The position numbers were made by a program, and so were the translations under genes. This document shows, one piece after another, positions 13,501-25,500 of a stretch of 64,000 nt of DNA (the stretch's first letter is position 1; each line of letters opens with the position of its first letter). The DNA is taken from contig OX336336.1 in the NCBI GenBank assembly GCA_946902875.1, forward strand, positions 28,847,558-28,911,557, read 5' to 3'. The notes below the pieces were generated by a model. That model saw only the letters and a list, made by a program, of their open reading frames with translations, was not told where the DNA came from and made no database searches. The stretch comes from Nematopogon swammerdamellus (taxonomy: Eukaryota; Arthropoda; Insecta; Lepidoptera; Adelidae).

Positions 13501-16500
13501 TGATCATCGTTAGACTACTGAGTGGTGAGTGTCGAGCCATCTGTCACCATCAAATAATATGTAAAACTTTGTGCTTTTCATATTGAATAAAATAACTATC
13601 TTTCAATCCGTGAGATACCTCGTATCTTGGGCAAGGCCCAATGTACGATACTATAGGCCCGATAGTAGAGGTTGAGAAGGAGAGACTAGTCTCTTAGCTC
13701 TCATAAATACGGTGCTGCTCAAATTCCTACCAACACTTAAGGCAATGCTACCAACACTTAAAAATTAAGGCGCTTAGGCCCAATTGCGCCAACACGAATT
13801 TAGAGTTAAGTAGCGAGTTATGCATTTAAACGCGGTTCCCACAGTCAACAGGTACTAGCTTAACGAGTTAAACTGATTTATATCGTTAAATTCGTGTTGG
13901 TGCAATTGGCCCTTAGCCAACTTGATAGTAAGAGGTAGAACAACTGTGAACGGTCTGTGCGACCAATGAGAGCGCGCACAGATGCCGACATCCTCCACCA
14001 CGTCACGAATCTTCAAACTCTCCGCATGAAGCGGCAACGCGGCTGGCGCTCGATCATCATTAACCGACTTCAAAAAAGGAGGAGGTTCTATGTTCGGCTG
14101 TATGTATTTTTTTTTATGTATGTTCAGCAATATATTCCCCAATTGTGAACCGATTTCGATGATTATTTTTGTGTAAGGTTCAGTCTAGCTCCAAGGTGGT
14201 CCCATTTTTTTTTGGTCAAGATCGGATTGGAAAGCGATTCCGCCGAGTACATTAATAGCAAATAAAAATTACTAAAAAAACTGTAAAATAAAAAACTATT
14301 TAAAAAAATATAAAAACCGCTTTCAAAAATGTATGAAATAAAAAAATAAAAATCGAGCCCTAGAGTTGAAGGCGGTGGTGCTAAAGCAAGCAAAAACAAC
14401 CGACCGCCTTCAACTCTAGGGTTCGATTTTTATTTTTTTATTTCATTCATTTTTGAAGGCGGTTTTTATATTTTATTAAATAGTTTTTTTAGCAATGTTT
14501 TCTCTGACCTGTGATTTAAGCAACGATTGACAACTTTTTTTTATGGAATCTGACACCGTTTGCTACATCACCTACAACGTCCGTGATGTTAGCCCATAAC
14601 ACCGGGTGAACTAGGTGCCATGTCAGTGCTTCCCCCTTTGATCGTGCCGCATACACTGAACTGGTCGGAAAACACAAACTATTTACATAGCCGTTTCGAC
14701 CGGCGACGTTTCATTCAGTGCGGTGTTAACAACCCGGGCGGGTTAGACCTTTCCTCTGTGGTTAGACCCTATCACCAAGTAAGATTAGGAGGGAAGGGAC
14801 CTACAGTTTTACGAGGAATGCGAACCTCGGTCAGCCTCCAACGGTCAGCGGTCACCCATCCAAGAACTGACAGTACCCAGCGTTGCTTAACATTCAATAG
14901 CGACAGTTGACTGTCTGCACCACTGAGCTATCGAGGCTGACAACATGTGAGCTTGCCTGCGTGGGAAGCGTTGATAGTAAACGCGACGGGTCTGCCGACC
15001 ACGCCCGGTGCGATGTCCGTGACGGCAACTCTCGCAGCACTGTACGCCTTCACGAGGAACGGACTTCCCTCCACGTGTCCACCGGTTACACCTCCGCGAA
15101 CCTACAGATGTTTATTACATTTGAATTTGAAGGATGTACGAGTAACATTACACTGTGTTCAGAAGAAGGACTTAAGAGTCTGTAATACCTCACTTTACTT
15201 CGCATTATCTTCTTGATATAAATCAACAATAATGCAACAATCACCATGTAATAAACATGTGGTAAAGTTGAGTATTCTGTTTGGAGAAAACATTTTATCG
15301 ATAGAAAAAATTTCAAAGTTACCGCCAAACAGCACAATAAAACAGTAGTAATGAAATTTTTCTAAATAACTTACCTTAATTTTAAGCAGCTCCTATATGG
15401 GTTCAAAATTTAAAAAAAATTTTTAAACGTAAAAAACAATTATCTAAGCTATACCGCCTGGCACTCAATTTTGCAAACTATTTTATACTTAGAGTACCCG
15501 TCCCTCACAATGGTCTACCTCCAAGCAGTAGTTTGCGAGCAGGATAGAGTGAGGTGGCGCGAAGAATTGGAGGCGAAATTAGAATTCGAGCTGAGATATT
15601 ACGAACTCTTAAGAGTTAGATCACAATCTGTGCCCAATAGCCTGTCGAAAGATTAGACATTGCCAATGACTCCTGGTGAAGCGATGCTCAGCGAAGCGAA
15701 ATGCCAGATGTAAGACGGACAAAAAGGTCGTCATAAAATTTATTAAATTTATAGAAATTGGAGTAACCGTATCCTACACAGCGCCAGGTTCTCGCGTAGC
15801 AGTCGGTAAACAGCTGGTAAGTCGGATGTAAACAGTGTTACTATGCCACTGAAGGTCCAGGAGGATCGTAAAGGTATTGGATAGCCCTCTAAAGGAGGGC
15901 TGACTGAAGGACTAGCCAAAAAGAAAATTCTTGTAACTCACTTCAATGCTATGGTCCCCGACGTCGACAGGATCAAACTGAATGGAGAACCGCTTGCTTC
16001 CTTCGTTCTCCTCGTTTCCCGTCTCGTCTGCTGATACCTGTAGAGAACATCAAACCAAATCTGTTAGAAGATCTATGTGCTTGCGTACTTAGAGATATTT
16101 CAATTCAAATGTTTCTTGGCCTGAAAGAAAGGAATTCTTCGGTGGTTCGGTCATGTTGGAAGAATGGGTGATGGAGACTAAAGAAAGATATATATGGACT
16201 GAATGTGAGTGGACGAGTCGGGTTGGGTCACTACAGGCGCACGTGCCTAGACCAGATGTAATTGCTCAAACCTCCCACCTCGGTACCCCGTGTGGTGAGA
16301 TTTGGTAATTTAAGGGACATCCCAATCATGATTGACCATATTGGCACAATAATGACACAGATGACCACTACACGGCAGCGGTCCATTCTAAATAGTGGTC
16401 AAAGAATGTTTAAAATTGGATGAGTATTTTCGGAGATTACCTCCTACATCCAAACTTACAAACTTACAAACGTTACCTCTTTATAATATTATATGTAGTG

Positions 16501-19500
16501 TAGATAAAAACCAGGTAGACACAAAAATCGCATAGTATTCGCACACCCTGTAAATATCCGAAGGCCCGTGAGTACCCTCGGACTACACCTCTGCGTTAGT
16601 CTGGCACCCGCCATATGTCGTACTTCACATAAAAAAAAAATACATGTAGATGTGCAGTACACACCTGAACAGGAACAGGTCTGCGCGCCGGCCCCAGTAC
16701 CTCCACATGTGGCGATGTTGGCGAGTCTACACTGAAGCTGTAGGTCTCGCCTACGGACACCTTGTCCGGAGACTCTCCCGAGCCGGCTCCGATCACTCGG
16801 GCCGGTGCCGACACGTGGCAGACGAACGGGCTGCCTGTGGTGAGGAAAATTACGATTTCATTTATTTTTATACTTCACGGGGGATTTGATCTTCTTGTGA
16901 AATTACGCACACTCAGGCGGGCGCGGCGTGGAAGACAATCCGTGGTTCGGATTCCACGTAAAAATGTAGGCCCCTTCTTACCTTAATAGTTGGTAGGGTT
17001 TGACCAGCACGAGTTGATAATAACGCACTGAATGAAATGTTGGTCTGTTGGTCGAAGGCAATTTACGATCGATACTGGTGCCTAATGTTTTGGCCAACAC
17101 GTCAGTCAATCTCCACACACGACAGGGTAACGACTGGAATTTATGCAGAAATATGGCAAACATGCCATGCAGCCAGATGTTCAGTTTATTGTTATTTATT
17201 TATCATGCATGGCAATAAAACTGCACTCGAACTTGCCACAATTTGTCCTATCCGGTTCAATTACACCCACGAAGAAGAACCGGCAAGAAACTTCGCAGGG
17301 TATTTTTTTTTTCATACGTACCAAGTATTTTAGTGACTTGCCCCATAATAACATCGCCTAAAGTCTATCACAGAACTGCCTTAGTAAGAACGGGTTCCTA
17401 CTCATTTCGGGTGTTTACGGTAACATATACACAGCCTGAGAGCAAGATTAACCTTATTACAGAGAGTTCTGACTACAAAGACTTATAATTTAAGTACCTA
17501 TATCAGGTTTAAAGAAATTTTGATACCTACGTAATTTGTATCAACTTAAAGTGTTTGACGTTTTCGGCTACCATCGTGGCTATGGCCCGTGATCAATACA
17601 AAACTTTTCTGCGCGCGACGTATCGAGGGTCACTATCTAGAACGATATAAAAGGTATGGACTCCGAACCCTATCCTCGCCAGCGTAACACGATATAAGTA
17701 AAAGCATACTTGTTTCATTGGACGGTCGCGCGCTGGCCCGTCAGTCTGTCATCGGCTGCGTTCGCAAAAACCTGTTTAAAATGCCCGCATGCTCTGTGTT
17801 TACGTGTAAAAACACTACAGCCAAGTTTAGTGTGCACAATAGTGGAATAAATCTTTTCATCGGTAAGTACACTCCCCTCCCCGCAACTCGGCGAAGCTAG
17901 TTCTCATACAAGCATTTGACAGTCCGGCGTCCATACCGTTTTTATCGTTCTAGGTCACCATGCTATAACTGAAAACATAAATGAAAATATAAATGAAAAT
18001 AAGATAAAAATATTTAAAATATGTGAGACCTGGCACATGCTCGCCGTTGAACCTGAGCTCGACCGTGTGCGGCCTGGGGTCGCGCGGGGTGAAGCTGATG
18101 GCGTAGGTGTGAGCTCCCTGCGCGGCCGCCGCCGTCGGCACCCGCCCCCCGTTCACTGTCACCTCCAGGTTGCCCGGCCCCGCCGCCATCGTCTCCACTG
18201 CAACACATAATTAGTTCAGTATTAGTATACTATTCACCCGCCACTGACCCGAGCGCACCAGCCTTGCGGCCATAACACCCGCACTGTGTCACGACTTCAT
18301 CTCATGGATCAATCACTTGAAGATCGTTGCACGCAGGGAGGCGACTCATAAAGGCGTTCTGAGTCACCCCTTGGAGAGCACCGACTCCGAAGATTGTCCC
18401 CATCTACGTCTTGCGTCCGTTAGTCTGCGTCCCTGATGTGAGACAACGTCACAAACAGCGACTTGTCGCCCCGGTCCTCGCGTCCCGAATCGCCCCGGCG
18501 CGGCGTCTGCATGCGTCAGTCTGTCGTCGTCAGTATTAGTATAATGTGCATAGCTCCCATCCCTAACCTTTCTTTTCTTATGGAAACAGACACGGTTGGC
18601 TACATCACCTACTAAATCCGTAATGTCAGCCCATAACACCTTGATGAACTAGGTGCCATATCAGTGCTTCCCTTCGGTCGTGCCGGCTACACTGAACTGG
18701 ACGGAAAACACGAACTACTTACACGAACGTTTCACTCAGTGCGGTGCTCAACCCGGGTGGGTTAAACCCTACCACCTAGTAAGGTTAGAAGGGAAGGGAC
18801 CTACAGTTTTACATGGAATCCGAACCACGCTCAGCCCCTAACGGTCCAGCGGACAACCATCTATCCACTGAGCGCGGTGGTAGGGTTTATCCCGGCCGGG
18901 TTGATACCATCGCACTGAGCGAAACGTCGGTCGAAACGGCTATGTAAATAGTTCGTGTTTTCCGTCCAGTTCAGTGTTGCCGACATGAAGTGAAGGGAAG
19001 CACTGACATGGCACCTAGTTCACCCGGTGTTATGGGCTGACATCACGGATGTTGTAGATGATGTAGCCAACCGTGTCAATTTCCATAAAACGAAATAAAA
19101 AGAGATGAGCATCGGGCAGTATAAAGCCCACACAACAGCGAGCTGCATCTCTCCACACTTTTACCGCATCTTCCGGTACCGATCCATGGAGGCATTGAAC
19201 ATACACAATTGCAAGTAATATTCATTATCTCGAGCGCGACCATCGCGATCGACAAAACTGCTTTTTGACAGATTTCTGACAGATTTTAAAAGTTAATTAT
19301 TGGAAGCTTCCCAGACAATTTGAAATACTTACCTAAGAATGTTACAGGTTTCCCGACAGTCCCGTTGGAGACATCCTTCACGCGAATAGCTGTCACGTCG
19401 TACACCTGTTCGTACAATATCATTAGTGCGGTACCTCACAGTGTCACATTATCCACCAAATCATAAACAGGTCTGATAGTAAAATGCATGGAAATGTCTC

Positions 19501-22500
19501 TAATTTGTGTTTGGAAAGGGTGCTGGAGGACTTCCCGCTGAGGCAAAACTCTTCACAACTTTAGGACGCATCATACATAACAAAGGATTGGTAGGGAGGG
19601 AATTAATTACCATACGATACGTTCTGTATTGCGCCACGTCTTTTCCTAGTTACTAGCACGTACTCAGACAAGCCAATATCACCTCCTAGAAGGTTAGGTG
19701 CCATACCGGAGATTTCCCTTGAATTGTTGCCTATAGTTGGCTATGCACGTAATTTTTTTTGTCAGAAAAAAACTCATTGGTACACGCCGAACGGATTCGA
19801 AGCTCGGACCTATCGCATGAGAAGCCGATGCCCAATCCACTCGGCCACCCGCCATTATAATAAAAACATTTATTCTAACCATATCTCGCCATTCCATACC
19901 TTGAGATGAAACGGGCTGGCCGGTATGGGAGCTCCGTCGACCAAGACATTCAGTCGGTGTTCGCCAACGGCTCGCGGTACAAACTCCGCTCGGTAGGTGG
20001 CCGCGCCGGCCGCGGTGACGGTCGCCGGAACACTAGCGCCGTTCGGACCTACCACACCCGACTCTCACGAACTGCTCACCCCGTTCGCCTCTAACTTCCT
20101 ACAAGCCTATATTAGCCCTCCCAACTCTATCTGCCTACACTACGCATACTCTGTGGCTGTGCTAGGCTGAAGCTATATTTTAGAAAAACCCTTGCATTAA
20201 TAATTTAATCACCATAGCAATCCTATAATAGGTGAAGCCAATATTGGAGTGACGATTGTTTTTTTTTTGTAAAAATTTTAAAAATTGTAAAAGTTATTTG
20301 ACAATATCTCGACTACATATTCAGCTTACAATTTCATGACTTCAGTTTTCTGAAAAGTACTATAAAAAAAATACTAGCCTACAAATCTTAAACCTCTAAA
20401 ATACCAAAAACTGAATAACAGCGACGACCGTTAGAAAGTTAGGGCGAAGCGGATGAGCTTAGATAGAATGCAATGAAACTAAATAAACATAATATTTAAT
20501 TAAATACTTTCAGGTTATCGAATGCTAAGGGCATAATACACAGGGTGCCCCCGGACTGGTGCAGTTCCTTTATGGAGGCTATTCTAAACAAAAACACTGG
20601 TGAAAGATTTTTTTAAATATGTGCTTTTATTAAAATTTTTAGGATTTCCTAACAAACTAAATGCGTACTACAATGTGTGGGCGCCTTTAGCGGCGCGGCG
20701 GGGCGCGAGCGGTACGCGGGCGGAGCAGCCGGCTGCGGCGCGGCGGGGCGGGCTATCTGTTTGCGTTCACTCGCGTCGCATCCGTCCGTATTCCCACTGC
20801 CCGCTGCCCCGCGCCCCGCGCGCCCGATTAGAGCATTATCACATTACACTACATTAATAACTTTAAAAATGTATATCTCCGCAACGGGCGTACCTAGAAC
20901 CCTACTTCTTTTACTAATTATGTTCGTTACAAAGCGTAGAATAGCCTCTTTAAAGGAACAAGACCAGTCCGGGGACACCCTGTATATTATGAAAATTTTG
21001 GTAATAAAAAAGGGGCATACAATTTTGAATTACTGAAAGATTATGGATGAGTCATCCTGTTTACCTAGAATTAAGATTGCAAAATAATTTATAAACATGT
21101 TTTACACTAATCGCAAAAATAGAGCGGGCAGGCCGAAGCAACACACGGACGTTTTCGGACGTCCGAGCTAAATTTGCCGCACAGTAAAGTCGTGTGTACT
21201 TGCGCGTTTGTAGTTCTATGAAAAGAAAATGCCACATGTTGAAAACATTTTTACAAGCTACTTTACAAGTTTGCCTCTTAGTTTTCCGGTTTTACTCTTG
21301 CGATTAGTATCTAGATTAATTAATGATATAACTCTAAAATCTAAATTATAAAGTATAAAGTAAATTATTTGAATTAGGTATTGAAATTAATAAAAACAAT
21401 TCAATACATATAAAAGAACAAGGCAAGCGATAGGTTTAGAGCTAAACATTTAATAGATTATAAAGTATCTTAATGTCATGGCATGGCAACAAAGCTGATT
21501 GCAATGTATTGATGTTAGTGCGGAAAGGTAAGTAAGTTAGCAATTCTTAATTTTTTTAACCCTAAGACCCATCTACACCTCACTATATTTTCAATACTCT
21601 CCTACTTTGTGACTCCCCGACTTATGCCCTTACTAATTGCGGCGAAATTCCAGAACATTCCGCGTAAGAATGTGTTCAGTTCTATTCGAGACTAGAGCCA
21701 ATGTCATTTGTAACGCCCTGTAAAGGACAATACAGTGTGAGGCGGATAATATGTATTTACATACTTAGATTTGTGTACCGGGACTAATCTCGGTTCTAAG
21801 AATTGGTACTGTCATACCGACATGTTATGTCCAATTACTATTCTCAGTGCCACGATGTAGCTCAGTGCAATCAAGACGGTAGACACTGGGCACAGACAAG
21901 GAGAGGTCATCAGGTCATAAAAAAAGATCACTTCGTAGGTGAATGTCACTGCAAAAAAATTTCCACTTCATAGGTAACGGTCACTGTAAACAAGATGGCC
22001 ACTTCTTTAAGTGACCATTGTCACAGTAAAAAAGATGGCTTCTTAGTAGTGACGACTGTCACTGCAAATAAGACGGCCAGGCCAGTTCATACAGTGACAG
22101 TTAATGTCACTGCAAACAAATGGCCACTTCATAAATGACTGTCATAGTCAACAAGATGGCCAATTCATAAGTGACCACAGTCACTGCAAATAAAAAAAAC
22201 ATCACTTCGTAGGTGACTGTCACTGCAAAAAAATGGCCACTTCTTAGGTCACGGTCACTGTAAACAAGATGGCCACTTCATTAAGTGACCACTGAAACAG
22301 TAAACAAGATGGCTTCTTAGTAGTGACTACTGTCATTGCAAGACGGCCAGTTCATACAGTGACCGTTAATGTCACTGCAAACAAATGGCCACTTCATAAA
22401 TTACTGTCATAGTCAACAAGATGGCCAATTCATAAGTGACTACAGTCACTGCAAAGAAAAAATGACCAATTCATAAGTGAGTGTCACTGTAAACAAAATG

Positions 22501-25500
22501 GCCACTTCATAGATGACTGTCACTGTAAACAAGATGGCCACTTAATAAGTGACACCTGTCACAACAAATAAGATAGCCACTTGTAGTAGGTCAGGTTCAT
22601 TGTGACATATGCCACTGCAAACAAGATGGCGGCCTCACCTTCAACATTGACTTCGATCTGATCGAGCGAGGCAGTCGGGTGATGGAGGGTGAGCGCTGTC
22701 GGTCTGTGAAGAGGCGCGGGACCTGGCAGGGTGACGCGCGCGCCGCCCCCGGCGCCGCCCGCGCCCTCTGCGACGGATACCACTAGCGGGCAGCCTGGGA
22801 CCCGCATCTGCACACAATATGCAAGCGATTTCGCGTGAGAATACTAAATTCAGTTTACCATACAGGCTGTTTTATGATCATAGGTCATAAAGAAAACCAG
22901 GTACTCCTGAGCTTATTTGGAGCAAAAAAGTTACATGACATTTTGTTCTACGGTGAACTTTTTTTTCCATACTAAACTAAATAAAGACACTCCATTTACA
23001 AAATGCTCCCATGTGAATAGACCGATGAACATGTGCGGGCGTCGACAATGCACAGAGCGGAGCGGCAACGTTTCAATGTAGCGAGCGTCGGGTCGGTCGC
23101 ACGTAGCCGCGGGCCGGTCGTAGCAGCGTAGTATTTTGCGCGCGAAAACTAATTTAATTAATAACTCCTTAATTAAGGCATATCTGGTAAAACTTTACCG
23201 GGCCTTTTAGACTTCAAATTAGTCAAGGAATCACTGGTTTGCTTTATGACCTATGGTCATTAAATACCCTGTATAACTACAATTCGGAAGTATTTTTTTT
23301 TTTTTATGGAAACTGACACGGTTGGCTACATCACCTACAACGCCCGTGATGTCAGCCCATAACACCGGGTGAACTAGGTGCCATGTCAGTGCTTCCCCCT
23401 TTGATCGTGCCGGCTACACTTACTGGTCGGAAAACACAAACTATTTACATAGCCGTTTAGACCGACGTTTCATTCAGTGCGGTGGTACCAACCCGGGCGG
23501 GTTAAACCCTACCACCAAGTAAGATTAGGAGGGAAGGGACCTACAGTTTTACGAGGAATCCGAACCTCGGTCAGCCTCCAACGGTCAGCGGTCACCCATC
23601 CAAGTACTGACCGCACCCAGCGTTGCTTAACATTCAATAGCGACAGTTGAATGTCTGCACCACTGAGCTAACGAGGCTGACAATTGAGGTATTCAATTGC
23701 AAATCGAGATTGCATTTGAAATGGCATTGAGTACATAAAATATGTTAAAGCTCAGATGGAACGTGACACTTTTTCGTGCGTGCAGCCGGTGTTGATCAAT
23801 TTATAAGACGTGACGTTATCACGTCAAAAAAACTAGTAAAACAGCTAGTAGGCTGCGGTAGAAAGCGGATTCCTGAATGAATAACAAATAAAATAAAAGA
23901 ATAATTTACCTTATTAAAAGACACATTAACGATGTGGTCACACGCTTCTGTTGGTGTGAACGAAACTGTGAAGCGAGCGTTTCCCTGAAAAATTAAAGTT
24001 CTTGTTAAATACGCCACCGTTAGTCAGCGTGTAAGCGTCCACTGCTACGCCTCTCCAATTTTCCTCCAGTCCTCCCGGCCTTCAGCGGTACGAAAGCACT
24101 GCTTTTCGACGACGCACTTGATGTCGTCGTCCCACCTGGCGGGTGGTCTTCCCACACTCCATTTTCCTGTACACGGCCGCCAGTGGAGGACACGGTTACT
24201 CCAACGGTCGTCATCCCTTCGGCTGACGTGTCCAGCCCACTGCCACTTGAGCTTAGCCACCCGGTGTTCAATATCGACTACTTTGGTGCGTCGGCGGATT
24301 GCCTCGTTACGCACCATATCACGTAGCGATATTCCCAGCATGGCTCGCTTCATTGCTCGCTGGGCAACTTTCAACCTTTGGACAACACCGACCGTGAGAG
24401 TCCACGTTTCACACCCTTACATCATACATAACCGGGAGGACACTGACAGGTGATATAGTCAGGTCAGACTCAGGGCGAATTTTAACTTTCCGAAGGCAGC
24501 CCAACCCAGTTAAGTATCTATACCTACCAATTTATGTAGTACTTATGTCCTTCTCCTTTCAGCTTCATTAAATTTCGTATTTTAAGTGAGGCTGTAGCTG
24601 TATTTCCCCTTATCTTATTAAATGAAAGGAAGCGCTGGAACAGCCCTTCCCTACCTACCTGCCCCACAGGGTATATGTTCGGTTCGGTTAGAAAATTAAA
24701 TCAAGAAATTAGTCATCAACCGACCTGTGGGTGAACTTGCGTAGGGATATTAAGCTGTCTTGCGGAAACAGTGATCTCCAGATTTCCCTCTCCGGCCTGT
24801 CCAGCGTCCACGGTGAGCTGGACAGGTGTGCCGACGCGTCCGCTGCCCCCTCCCACTACTGACACCAGCCGTCCGTCGTACGCCTTGCAGACGAACGGAG
24901 TGCCCTGCGAAATAATATAAACTTTTTTCAATAGTCCTAGCAGTTTCCTATAGCCGTCTCCTCTTATTCAACTATTTTAACATTGTAAATGTTTATGTTT
25001 TCGTGATCGAGTATAGTGCCCCGATTTATGTAATTGTGACATTTGCCTGTAGTTTCGCAGATATGAGAGGTATATAGGATGGGCCATATGTTAAAATGTG
25101 CGTCTGCCGGAGGCCTTCAAAGTGCAATTTGAATTTCCAAAATCGGTCGATAACTTTTTGAGATTTTTCAAAATAAAAAAAAAATTCGCCGACTTGGATC
25201 GAGAATTTCCCAATAAATAGAATCTCGGGATTGAATTAAGCTACAGTTTGGGCCATCTTAGGAGGCGGGCGGACAAAAACTGTAGGCGGAAGTCAGTTTG
25301 TCTGCGCTCCGTTCACTATATCGTAAGTACGATATACTTGTCAAATTTTATCGTGTGCTTTATTTCTAAATAACATTTTCAATGCCTTTGATAGTTGCGG
25401 GTAGTGTGAGATCTGTAGATTTTTATAGTTGTTTCATCCCTCGCACCAAACATTTGATCGGTGGTAAATGACCTTACCCCAGAAGCCTTCAAGCCGAACT

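Noticed and set aside
15471..15656. A 61-residue Glu/Arg-rich reading frame
   Set aside because: It lies in a filamin intron with no supporting signals; the length is within chance expectation.
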